Source of the DNA: Ruminiclostridium sp.
GTDB taxonomy: Bacteria > Bacillota > Clostridia > Oscillospirales > Ruminococcaceae
NCBI GenBank assembly: GCA_024682455.1
Contig: JAIKZF010000005.1
Location: 1-42,674, forward strand
DNA: 42,674 nucleotides
Reading direction: 5' to 3'
Shown: positions 22,385-29,925 of the stretch, in pieces
Numbering within the stretch: position 1 is the first letter of the stretch
How the letters are laid out: the number at the start of each line of letters is the position of its first letter
Notes under the pieces: generated by a model
Seen by the model: only the letters and a program-made list of their open reading frames with translations
What the model was told of the DNA's origin: nothing
The model's database searches: none
Position numbers and translations under genes: made by a program

Positions 22385-23143
22385 TTAAACTTCCGCGAGC
22401 AGGTCGGACATATCGTAGAGTCCCTTTTCCTTCTTGCAGAGGAACATAGCCGCGTTAATGGAGCCGTTTGCGAATACGTCCTTTGAAGCCGCGGAGTGGG
22501 AGAGGGTTATGACCTCGTCGTGTCCCGCGAAGATTATGTCGTGCTCGCCGACTATCGTGCCGCCGCGTATGGAATGAAGTCCTATCTCGTCGGGGTCGCG
22601 GGGCTTTCTGACGCTGTGGCGGTCATAAACGTAATGATACTTATTGTCCAGCTCATTGTTGAGAGCCTCGGCGATCATTATAGCCGTGCCGGAGGGAGCG
22701 TCCTTCTTGAGATTGTGGTGCTTTTCGACTATCTCTATGTCGAACTGTCCGCCCAGAACGTTCACGGCGCGCTTTCCGAGCTCGACCAGCAGATTGATGC
22801 CCAGAGACATATTAAAGGTGAAGAACACCGGTATCTGCTCCGCGGCTTTCTTAATCTGCGCTATCTGATCGTCGGTGTAGCCGGTCGTCGCCACGACTAT
22901 CGGCACGCCGTTCATAGTGCAGTAGGAGAGCAGGTCGGCGAGTGCGCTTGGGTGAGAGAAGTCGATGATGACATCTGGCTTCTGCGGCAGCTCGAACGGG
23001 CTCTTCACTATACGGAATTCGCCGTTTCTGTCGGTATTGATGTCGATGCCCGCAACGACCGCGCAGTCGTCGCGCTCATCGACGAGTCTCGTTATTACGC
23101 GTCCCATTTTACCGTTCGCGCCGGTAATTGCAATTTTTACCAT
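22385..23143 (-). CDS. dapB: 4-hydroxy-tetrahydrodipicolinate reductase
   Basis: NAD(P)H-dependent reductase of the diaminopimelate/lysine pathway, acting after DapA. The 252-residue protein has the Rossmann motif ITGANGKMGRVI, the VIDFSHPSALADLL and ATTGYTDDQI segments, the signature EIVEKHHNLKKDAPSGTA (catalytic His pair and Lys), and the RGGTIVGEHDIIFAGHDEVI end. It follows dapA by about 38 bp in the same transcript. Confidence 0.97.
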   Translation of the reverse strand: MVKIAITGANGKMGRVITRLVDERDDCAVVAGIDINTDRNGEFRIVKSPFELPQKPDVIIDFSHPSALADLLSYCTMNGVPIVVATTGYTDDQIAQIKKAAEQIPVFFTFNMSLGINLLVELGKRAVNVLGGQFDIEIVEKHHNLKKDAPSGTAIMIAEALNNELDNKYHYVYDRHSVRKPRDPDEIGLHSIRGGTIVGEHDIIFAGHDEVITLSHSAASKDVFANGSINAAMFLCKKEKGLYDMSDLLAEV

Positions 23144-23181
23144 ACTTTCAATTCCTAATAATTACTGTATTATCCTGTTTA

Positions 23182-24063
23182 TTACAAAAGTCCGGCCTTT
23201 ACAAGCTCCCTGCGCAGCTTCTCGATCTTTGCTTCTTCCATTCTGATGAGCGGCAGTCTGCATTCGCCGACGTTCTTGCCGAGGAGGTTCATAGCCTCCT
23301 TGACCGGTATCGGGTTAACGTCGCAGAACAGCGCGTTTTCGAGATCGAGGTACTTAAGCTGGAGCTCCAGAGCTTCCTTTGTCTTGCCCTGCATATACAG
23401 CTCTGCCATGTCGTGCTTCTGTCTCGGTATGATGTTTGAAGATACCGAGATAACGCCCTTGCCGCCCAGAGACAGGAAGGGCAGGAGCTGATCGTCGTTT
23501 CCGGAGTAGATATCGAAGTCCGTGTGAGCCGCTATCTCAGCCGCAAGGGATAGATTGCCGCTGGCTTCCTTGACCGCGGATATCTTTTCGTTCTTCGAGA
23601 GCTCAACATAAGTATCGAGCGCGATAGCCGTGCCTGTTCTCGACGGTACATTGTACAGTATCGTCGGTATGTTCACCGCGTCCGCGATAGTGTTGAAGTG
23701 AGCGACGAGACCGCACTGAGAGGTCTTGTTGTAGTACGGTGTCACCTGTAAAGTAGCGTCCGCGCCGACGCGCTCAGCCTCCTTGGTGAGCTCCACAGCG
23801 TAGCCGGTGTCGTTGCTTCCGGTGCCTGCGACTACGGGAACGCGCTTCGCGACCTTCTCGACGCAGTATCTTATCATCTCGACGTGCTCTTCGTCGGTCA
23901 TTGTGGAGGCTTCTCCGGTAGTGCCGACAACGACGATGGCGTCGGTCTTGTTCGCGATCTGCTCCTCGATGAGCTCGCCGAACTTTTCATAGTTTATACT
24001 TCCGTCGGGGAACATGGGGGTGACGATAGCCACGCCCGTTCCCGTAAAGACAGTCTTTCTCAT
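23182..24063 (-). CDS. dapA: 4-hydroxy-tetrahydrodipicolinate synthase
   Basis: Condenses pyruvate with aspartate semialdehyde; first committed step to diaminopimelate and lysine. The 293-residue protein shows GTGVAIVTPM, VVVGTTGEASTMTDEEH, PYYNKTSQCGLVAHF and YNVPSRTG (catalytic Tyr and substrate Arg), and the Schiff-base Lys in AVKEASGN. ATG 24063 follows AAGGAGA, which overlaps the end of asd; only 12 bp separate the two genes. Confidence 0.97.
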   Translation of the reverse strand: MRKTVFTGTGVAIVTPMFPDGSINYEKFGELIEEQIANKTDAIVVVGTTGEASTMTDEEHVEMIRYCVEKVAKRVPVVAGTGSNDTGYAVELTKEAERVGADATLQVTPYYNKTSQCGLVAHFNTIADAVNIPTILYNVPSRTGTAIALDTYVELSKNEKISAVKEASGNLSLAAEIAAHTDFDIYSGNDDQLLPFLSLGGKGVISVSSNIIPRQKHDMAELYMQGKTKEALELQLKYLDLENALFCDVNPIPVKEAMNLLGKNVGECRLPLIRMEEAKIEKLRRELVKAGLL

Positions 24064-24075
24064 AGTGTTCTCCTT

Positions 24076-25155
24076 TTAGTCAAAGTAGCCCTTTGCCGCG
24101 TAAAGCTCGGCCATGAGCACAGCGCCTCCGGCAGCTCCGCGCAGAGTATTGTGCGAGAGGCATACGAACTTGTAGTCGTACTGGGTGTCGGGTCTGAGAC
24201 GTCCGATAGATACCGCCATGCCGTTTTCGAGGTTGCGGTGGAGAGCCGCCTGCGGGTAATTGTCCTCGGTGAAGTAGTTGAGGAACTGCTTCGGCGCGCT
24301 GGGCAGCTCAAGCTCCTGCGGAACGCCCTTGAAGTTCTTCCAGATGTCGATGATCTCGTCGACAGAGGGCTTGTTTTCGAAGCTTACGAACGCCGCCGCG
24401 AAGTGACCGTTCGATACCGGCACACGCAGGCACTGCGTTGTGATAGACGGGCTCGAAGCCTTTACTATCTCATTGCCTTCGATCTTTCCCCATACCTTAA
24501 GAGGCTCCTGCTCGGACTTTTCCTCCTCGCCGCCGATGTAGGGGATAAGGTTATCGACCATTTCCGGCCATGTCTCGAACGTCTTGCCCGCGCCGGATAT
24601 AGCCTGATAGGTGCAGGCGAGCACCTTTGTGATGCCGAACTTTCTGAGCGGGGAAAGAGCGGGAACATAGCTCTGTATCGAGCAGTTGGACTTTACGGAT
24701 ATGAAGCCGCGCTTTGTGCCGAGGCGCGCTCTCTGCGCCGCGACGATCTCGATGTGCTCGGGGTTTATCTCCGGTATGATCATAGGAACGTCCGGTGTGA
24801 AGCGGTGCGCCGAGTTGTTGGACATAACGGGCACTTCATGCTTCGCGTATTTCTCTTCAAGAGCCTTTATCTCGTCCTTCTTCATGTTTACGGCGCAGAA
24901 AACGAAATCTACCTGCTCCGCTATCCTGTCGATGTCCTTTTCGGCGTCCATGACTACCATATCCGCCATAGCCGCGGGCATGGGCTTTTCGATGAGCCAG
25001 CGGCTGCCGACCGCGTCCTTGTAGGTCTTTCCGGCGGAACGCTCGGAAGCGGCGAGCACCTTGACTTTAAACCACGGGTGGTTTTCAAGGAGCACCGCGA
25101 AGCGCTGACCTACCATGCCCGTTGCGCCGATGATGCCTACATTGTACTGTTTCAT
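24076..25155 (-). CDS. asd: Aspartate-semialdehyde dehydrogenase, archaeal/fungal-type
   Basis: Reduces aspartyl phosphate to aspartate semialdehyde, which feeds lysine (via DapA) and the threonine/methionine branch. 359 residues, with GIIGATGMVGQRFAVLLENHP (NADP site), SNNSAHR, the catalytic SVKSNCSIQSYVPAL and ACTYQAISGAGKTF. The length, the SNCSIQ active site and the GEEEKSEQEPLKVWG segment fit the archaeal/fungal branch of the family better than the common bacterial one, a known mixed distribution in Clostridia. First gene after the lysine riboswitch; Shine-Dalgarno AAAGGA. Confidence 0.94.
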   Translation of the reverse strand: MKQYNVGIIGATGMVGQRFAVLLENHPWFKVKVLAASERSAGKTYKDAVGSRWLIEKPMPAAMADMVVMDAEKDIDRIAEQVDFVFCAVNMKKDEIKALEEKYAKHEVPVMSNNSAHRFTPDVPMIIPEINPEHIEIVAAQRARLGTKRGFISVKSNCSIQSYVPALSPLRKFGITKVLACTYQAISGAGKTFETWPEMVDNLIPYIGGEEEKSEQEPLKVWGKIEGNEIVKASSPSITTQCLRVPVSNGHFAAAFVSFENKPSVDEIIDIWKNFKGVPQELELPSAPKQFLNYFTEDNYPQAALHRNLENGMAVSIGRLRPDTQYDYKFVCLSHNTLRGAAGGAVLMAELYAAKGYFD

Positions 25156-25187
25156 AGTTTTTGTTTCCTTTCTGTTTGTCTTTGTAA

Positions 25188-25215
25188 TAAAAAAGCCGGC
25201 TTTAATACAGCCGGC
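25188..25215 (-). terminator. Riboswitch expression-platform terminator
   Basis: On the minus strand AGCCGGC/GCCGGCT-type stem (complement of 25195-25201 and 25209-25215) followed by a T-run. It stands between the riboswitch aptamer and asd, where lysine binding would favour termination. Confidence 0.9.
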
Positions 25216-25261
25216 CGATTAACATAACAGGGAATACGACAAATGCGAAAAAGCATATATT

Positions 25262-25438
25262 GCCGATAGCTCTCCATTACGCCGGCGACGGCTTAATGAC
25301 AATCGTGCATCTGTTAAATGCACGACCGGATATGTATACCCCGACTTATACATTCCTCGGCGGTGCTTCCTTTCACATTAACAATATGTCGGAATATTGA
25401 CGTTAATGCTACTGATAAGACCCGCGCCTCTATCTTTC
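25262..25438 (-). promoter_or_regulatory. Lysine riboswitch (L box)
   Basis: Read on the minus strand, the aptamer opens with GAAAGATAGAGGCGCGGG, contains AGTA, the conserved GGAAGCACCGCCGA segment and a GTCGGGG arm, and closes with GGAGAGCTATC, which pairs with GATAGAGG to form P1. These are the conserved parts of lysine riboswitches. It precedes asd-dapA-dapB-ACT, and a terminator follows, so high lysine is expected to stop transcription of the operon. This explains the 331-bp gap between asd and the next gene. Confidence 0.93.
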
Positions 25439-25442
25439 GTAT

Positions 25443-25471
25443 ATTGTATCACAGTATGTCGGTTTTGTCAA
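25443..25471 (-). promoter_or_regulatory. Promoter of the lysine operon
   Basis: TTGACA (complement of 25466-25471) and TACAAT (complement of 25443-25448), spacer 17 bp, directly before the lysine riboswitch on the minus strand. The -35 box is only 16 bp from the 3' end of the esterase gene, which has no visible terminator, so esterase transcripts may enter the riboswitch. Confidence 0.87.
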
Positions 25472-25487
25472 GTGTTTCTTTCCGATT

Positions 25488-26573
25488 TTATACTTTCATT
25501 ATCTCTCTTATCTTTTCGGCGAGCACCTTCGCGGCCTTATCATGTGTGGCGGGGGAGGGGTGATAGTCCGCTCCGAAGCCCAGCGAGCCGTCGTGCGGCG
25601 TGAACCTCGCGGTGTATATCTCCTTAAAGCCTGTCTTCTCACGGAAGAGCTCAACTGCCTTTTCCATGTACGGATATATCTCGTCCACCATTATGCCCAT
25701 TATGCAGAGTATCTTCGACGAGGGGTTGCACTTGTGCACGGTCTCAAGGAATTTCACGTATTCCGCGGTGTATTCCGCGTACCTGTCCTCGTGTCCCATG
25801 CACCAGCTGAAATCGTTCGTGCCGAGGTTTATAACGATCAGACCGGGAATATACTTTGTGAAATCCCAGTCGATATCCTGCGGAGCGAGACCGTCGCGGT
25901 CATCGAACTTTTCGTCGGAGAAGCCAAGCTTCGTATAGTACGGCGGCAGCAGGTTGGTGGTAAGCGGCGGCATATCGGGGGAATCCACATATCCGGATAT
26001 GATACCCCAGCCGCTTATCGAGAACGCGCGCACATCGGCATCAAGGAGCTGTCCGACCTTGTAAGCGTAGCTCTTTGTGAAATCCTCGGTCGATGTCCTG
26101 AAATGAACAAGCGGGTCGTACTCGTCAACACCGTAGCCGCAGGTTATCGAGTCGCCTATGATCTCCAGCTTCAGAGGCTTCTCCGGAGCGGGAGTCATCA
26201 CCCCGTCGCATATTACCGGCTTTATCCCTATCGTCGATTTAGCGCTTTCGGACAGCTTGATGAATTTTATGTCGGCTTCGGTCTCCTTTGAGTTTTCCGA
26301 CCCGCAGATAACGGGGACGGTCTTTGTTACCCTGTCGAGAAGCCCCTCGGTCGTTCTTATGCCGTTCACAAATACCGCGTATCTTGCCCAGTTCTCGTCG
26401 TTGCCGGGTTTTTCGGGGGCTGCGTCACCGACGAGCTCCAGAATAAACTCCCTGCCCTTGAAACGGCACTCGAAGCCGCTGCCGGAGAGCGCGCACCAGT
26501 AGATCTTGTCCTCGTCCCACGTGCCGCGTCCGGTAAGCTTGCAGTTCTGTTCGTTTATGATGTAAGTATTCAT
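25488..26573 (-). CDS. SGNH esterase, CE2-like with N-terminal jelly-roll domain
   Basis: Predicted carbohydrate acetylesterase, 361 residues. The N-terminal third (GRGTWDEDKIYWCALSGSGF, FELVGD-type strands) looks like the beta-sandwich of CE2 esterases, and the rest is an SGNH hydrolase: block I LEIIGDSITCGYGVDE with the nucleophile Ser, INLGTNDFSWC, and a C-terminal ADYHPSPATHDKAA with the catalytic His. No signal peptide is visible, so a cytoplasmic enzyme acting on imported acetylated oligosaccharides is likely. I start it at ATG 26573: it overlaps the plsY stop in an ATGA junction, and the in-frame extension to 26705 lies within plsY. CE2 assignment is from domain layout; the exact substrate is unknown. 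Confidence 0.83.
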   Translation of the reverse strand: MNTYIINEQNCKLTGRGTWDEDKIYWCALSGSGFECRFKGREFILELVGDAAPEKPGNDENWARYAVFVNGIRTTEGLLDRVTKTVPVICGSENSKETEADIKFIKLSESAKSTIGIKPVICDGVMTPAPEKPLKLEIIGDSITCGYGVDEYDPLVHFRTSTEDFTKSYAYKVGQLLDADVRAFSISGWGIISGYVDSPDMPPLTTNLLPPYYTKLGFSDEKFDDRDGLAPQDIDWDFTKYIPGLIVINLGTNDFSWCMGHEDRYAEYTAEYVKFLETVHKCNPSSKILCIMGIMVDEIYPYMEKAVELFREKTGFKEIYTARFTPHDGSLGFGADYHPSPATHDKAAKVLAEKIREIMKV

Positions 26574-27256
26574 TTTGCAGCCTCGTTTTCTTCGGACTTC
26601 TGTCCGAGCTTCTTTTCCGTATGTGTAAGCAGTCTCTTTATATTTGCGCGGTGCATGAATATCAGCATTATACCTATCACCATGCTGAGCCCGAAGTTTA
26701 TCCACGACGACCAGTCATTGTTCAAAAGCGATAGTATCAGCACGGTGAACGGATACACAGCCGCGGCTGTTATCGAGCCGAGGGATACATAGCGTGATAT
26801 CGCGACGACTATCACGAATATAATGAACGGTATGATACCTGCGAGCCAGTTTATGGCGAGCATAGCTGCGAAGGTGACGAGAATGCCCTTGCCTCCCTTG
26901 AAGCCGTAGTATATGGGGTAGATATGACCGAGCGCGCCGAAAACTCCGGCGAAGTAATTCACCCATGTCCATGTTCCCAAAGTATAGTAGGTATCGACAT
27001 CGAGTACAAGCTTGAAGATGAAATGCACTGCTAAAATGGAAAGCACGCCTTTCAGAATATCGCCTATGAGCACGAAGAGCGCGGCGACTTTTCCCTGTGT
27101 GCGGAGGGTGTTTGTGAGACCGGCGTTGCCGCTTCCGAGCTCGCGGATATCCTGACCGCTTTTTATCTTGGTCACGATTATCGCGGAGTTGATGCCGCAC
27201 ACAAGGTACGGCACAATGGCGGCGAGCGCCATACAAGCTATTGTTTCAATATTCAT
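26570..27256 (-). CDS. plsY: Acyl-phosphate:glycerol-3-phosphate acyltransferase PlsY
   Basis: Membrane enzyme of phospholipid synthesis that transfers an acyl group from acyl phosphate to glycerol 3-phosphate. The 228-residue protein has about five hydrophobic segments and the conserved loops RELGSGNAGLTNTLRTQG, LGHIYPIYYGFKGGKGI, and a central ISRYVSLGSI. Its end is longer than usual, a charged TEKKLGQKSEENEAAK tail. It starts at ATG 27256 with AGAGGT before it, and its stop overlaps the ATG of the esterase. Der lies upstream, but 331 bp with repeats separate them, so co-transcription with der is uncertain. Confidence 0.95.
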   Translation of the reverse strand: MNIETIACMALAAIVPYLVCGINSAIIVTKIKSGQDIRELGSGNAGLTNTLRTQGKVAALFVLIGDILKGVLSILAVHFIFKLVLDVDTYYTLGTWTWVNYFAGVFGALGHIYPIYYGFKGGKGILVTFAAMLAINWLAGIIPFIIFVIVVAISRYVSLGSITAAAVYPFTVLILSLLNNDWSSWINFGLSMVIGIMLIFMHRANIKRLLTHTEKKLGQKSEENEAAK

Positions 27257-27307
27257 GATAGACCTCTGAAAGTTTTTTCTGATAAAGTATATCCCGAAAA
27301 GGCGTAG

Positions 27308-27471
27308 TCATTAACGAATCTGGCGGGGAACGCCCCGCGGCGAATCCGTATGTTACATTTCAGCAATGGGCGGGTCATCTGCCTCGCAGTCGTCATTAAA
27401 AGGAGCACTCATTAACGAATCTGCAAGGCGAAGCGATTTAATTTAGGGTCCAGCCCTTTTTAAAGGGCTGG
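27308..27471. repeat. Intergenic palindromes and short direct repeat between der and plsY
   Basis: A 15-bp direct repeat, TCATTAACGAATCTG, occurs at 27308-27322 and 27409-27423. Between and after the copies are two hairpins: GCGGGG with CCCCGC (27323-27338) and CCAGCCCTTT with AAAGGGCTGG (27450-27471). No T-run follows either. Together with the tandem repeat next to it this explains the non-coding stretch 27257-27587. It may be a dispersed intergenic repeat of this genome; that cannot be judged from one copy. Confidence 0.6.
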
Positions 27472-27490
27472 CCGCCGGAGGCAACTTATT

Positions 27491-27600
27491 CTCGTTCTCG
27501 AGCGTGAGCGATCACTTGTTCCCGTTCTCGAGCGTGAGCGGCCACTTGTTCCCGTTCACGAGCGTAAGCGGCCACTAGTTCCCGTTCTCAAGCTTTTGCG
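27491..27600. repeat. 30-bp tandem repeat at and after the 3' end of der
   Basis: Three full units (27491-27520, 27521-27550, 27551-27580) and a partial one (27581-27600) that overlaps the last codons of der. Units differ at only a few positions. Read on the minus strand in the der frame, each unit is open and codes for a variant of AREREQVAAH. Confidence 0.92.
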
Positions 27601-28922
27601 TTCTTCTCGTCGCCGCGTTCGCGGACTACTATTTTGATCGGGGTAGCGTCGAGCGAGAAGGCCTCGCGTATCTGGTTCTCGATATAGCGCTGGTACGAGT
27701 AATGGAAGAGCTCGCGGTTATTGCAGAACACAACGAACGTCGGAGGCTTTGTCGATGCCTGGGTCATGTAATAGAGCTTAAGTCGCTTGCCCTTGTCGGA
27801 GGGCGGCTGTACGCGCGCCGTGGCGTAGCTGAGCAGGTCGTTGAGCATACCGGTCGTGATACGCCGTGCGTTCTGCTCCGCCGTATACTTTATCAGCTCG
27901 AAGAGCTTGTCTATGCGCTGACCGGTGAGCGCCGAGATGAACACTATCGGAGCGTAGGACATGAACGAAAAATCGACCTCCAGCTTCTTGCGGAACTCGT
28001 TCATGGTCTTGTCGTCCTTTTCTATGCTGTCCCACTTGTTCACAGCGATGACGCACGCCTTGCCCTGATCGTGGGCGTAGCCGGCGACCTTGCTGTCCTG
28101 CTCCGCGAAGCCCTCGTTCGCGTCGATCATTATAACGCATACGTCCGAGCGGTCTATCGCCATGTAGGCGCGCAGTATGCTGAACTTCTCGATGTTTTCG
28201 GTTATCTTCGACTTGCGGCGTATACCGGCGGTATCAATAAACACATATTTCTCCCCGCCGCGCTCTATGACGGTATCTATCGCGTCTCTTGTAGTTCCGG
28301 CGATATCCGATACTATGACGCGCTGTTCACCTGCCACCTTGTTGATAAGCGAGGATTTCCCGGCGTTCGGTCTGCCGATGACCGCGACCTTGATGAGCGC
28401 GTCGTCGTATTCCTCCTCGTCTTCGGAGGGCATATTCGCCATGACAGCGTCGAGCAGGTCTCCGGTACCGTGACCGTGCACCGACGAGACAGCTATCGGC
28501 TCGCCGAGCCCGAGATTGTAGAACTCGTATATCTCCGGCGGAGGCTCGCCTATCGAGTCGCACTTGTTCACGCACAGCACAACGGGCTTTCCGCTTTTCA
28601 GGAGCATCGAGGCGACGCTCTGGTCGCTCGCGGTCACTCCGGTCGTGATATCAGTCACGAATATTATCACGTTTGCGCTGTCGATAGCGAGCTGAGCCTG
28701 CTCACGCATCTGCGACAGTATAACGTCCTTCGAGTCGGGTTCGATACCGCCGGTGTCCACGAGCATGAAGCTTTTGTCGAGCCACTCGGCTCTTCCGTAT
28801 ATCCGGTCGCGGGTAACTCCCGGCGTGTCCTCGACTATCGAGAGCCGCTGACCTATGATCTTGTTGAATAGCGTCGATTTGCCGACATTCGGCCTTCCGA
28901 CGATAGCGGCGAGTCTGTTCAT
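27588..28922 (-). CDS. der: Ribosome biogenesis GTPase Der (EngA)
   Basis: Double GTPase required for 50S subunit assembly, 444 residues. First G domain: GRPNVGKSTLFNK, DTPGVTRD, DTGG, NKCD; second: GRPNAGKSSLINK, DIAGTTRDAID, DTAGIRR, NKWD; then the KH-like C-terminal domain (RLKLYYMTQASTKPPTFVVFCNN). The end KNAKA followed by TGA lies in the first, partial unit of a 30-bp repeat; after the TGA the frame stays open for about 33 more codons. It follows the DnaI-like gene by 22 bp. Confidence 0.97.
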   Translation of the reverse strand: MNRLAAIVGRPNVGKSTLFNKIIGQRLSIVEDTPGVTRDRIYGRAEWLDKSFMLVDTGGIEPDSKDVILSQMREQAQLAIDSANVIIFVTDITTGVTASDQSVASMLLKSGKPVVLCVNKCDSIGEPPPEIYEFYNLGLGEPIAVSSVHGHGTGDLLDAVMANMPSEDEEEYDDALIKVAVIGRPNAGKSSLINKVAGEQRVIVSDIAGTTRDAIDTVIERGGEKYVFIDTAGIRRKSKITENIEKFSILRAYMAIDRSDVCVIMIDANEGFAEQDSKVAGYAHDQGKACVIAVNKWDSIEKDDKTMNEFRKKLEVDFSFMSYAPIVFISALTGQRIDKLFELIKYTAEQNARRITTGMLNDLLSYATARVQPPSDKGKRLKLYYMTQASTKPPTFVVFCNNRELFHYSYQRYIENQIREAFSLDATPIKIVVRERGDEKNAKA

Positions 28923-28944
28923 CTCTTATCTCCGTTTCTTTTGT

Positions 28945-29916
28945 TTATTCAAGGCTTTTTCTCACTCTGACATCGCTTCCCGTGAAGAAAAGTTTTTCCA
29001 TAGTCAGCAGACGCGAGCTTATGCGCTCGTCGTATTTTCTTTCAAGCTCTCTCAGCTCAAGGTTCGTATTGATGACCGTGGGCAGGGAAGCGTTCATTCT
29101 GGCGTTTATGAGACTGTACAGCACGGAAACATAAAGCCGGTTGTCCATTTCCGCGCCGAGGTCGTCAAGTATCAGCAGATCGGCGGTCTCCAGCATATCC
29201 ATGACCTCGCCGCCCTCGAACTTCTCCTTGTCCAGCTTTCTCATAAGATCCGGCACCGAACCGTATATCACATTGTAGCCCTTGCGGAGTACCTCCGACG
29301 CTATACTGAGAGACAGGTGGGTTTTGCCGAGCCCGGTCTTTCCCTGCATGAGCAGGCTCTTGTAGGGGAGGTGGAACTCGTCCGCGTACCTTCTGCACGC
29401 AGTAAGATTATCAGACATCACTTCTCTGGCGGTAGTGCCGAGCTCGGTGGGGCGGGAATCGTCATAGTAAGCGAGGCTGAAATCGTCGAACGAGCAGAGC
29501 TTCAGCGGCGCGGTGCTGTTGAGCTTCTCCGCAGCCTTGCGCTTAACTATGTCCATGAAGCACGAGCAGTATTTGTCGCCGACTATCCCTGTATCCTCGC
29601 AGATACTGCATCTGTATATGGGCGACAGATAGTTCTCCGGGTAGCCGTTTTTCACAAGAGCGCAGCGTATACGCTCCTGGAGCGCGAGGTTTTCCTTTTC
29701 CAGAGCGGCTATCTTATCCATTGCGTTGTCGGCGCGTTCGGTGATTATAGTAATCAGCTTGGTCAGTGTACCCGAAAGCTCTCGTTTCATTTCGGCGATC
29801 TCGGGATATTTGTTTCTTATCTCCTCGTTTCTCCGGTCAAGAAGCATACTGTTCTTCAGCCGTATATCGCTGAGCTCGTTCTCCGCTTCGCTGAAAAAAA
29901 TGCTGTCAAATCCCAT
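28945..29916 (-). CDS. DnaC/DnaI-type helicase loader ATPase
   Basis: AAA+ protein predicted to load the replicative helicase. The 323-residue protein has an N-terminal coiled-coil-like part (about 1-95), a zinc-binding region YRCSICEDTG...YCSCF near 100-120, then Walker A GKTGLGKTH, Walker B LLILDDLGAE and a sensor region (SLPTVINTNLELREL, DERISSRLL). This layout matches DnaI of Firmicutes. It lies 9 bp after the DnaD-like gene, as is common in Clostridia, which supports a role in replication start or restart. Confidence 0.92.
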   Translation of the reverse strand: MGFDSIFFSEAENELSDIRLKNSMLLDRRNEEIRNKYPEIAEMKRELSGTLTKLITIITERADNAMDKIAALEKENLALQERIRCALVKNGYPENYLSPIYRCSICEDTGIVGDKYCSCFMDIVKRKAAEKLNSTAPLKLCSFDDFSLAYYDDSRPTELGTTAREVMSDNLTACRRYADEFHLPYKSLLMQGKTGLGKTHLSLSIASEVLRKGYNVIYGSVPDLMRKLDKEKFEGGEVMDMLETADLLILDDLGAEMDNRLYVSVLYSLINARMNASLPTVINTNLELRELERKYDERISSRLLTMEKLFFTGSDVRVRKSLE

Positions 29917-29925
29917 AATGGCTCC

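Noticed and set aside
27491-27600. CRISPR array
   Set aside because: The repeat units are directly adjacent with no spacers, and no cas gene is near.
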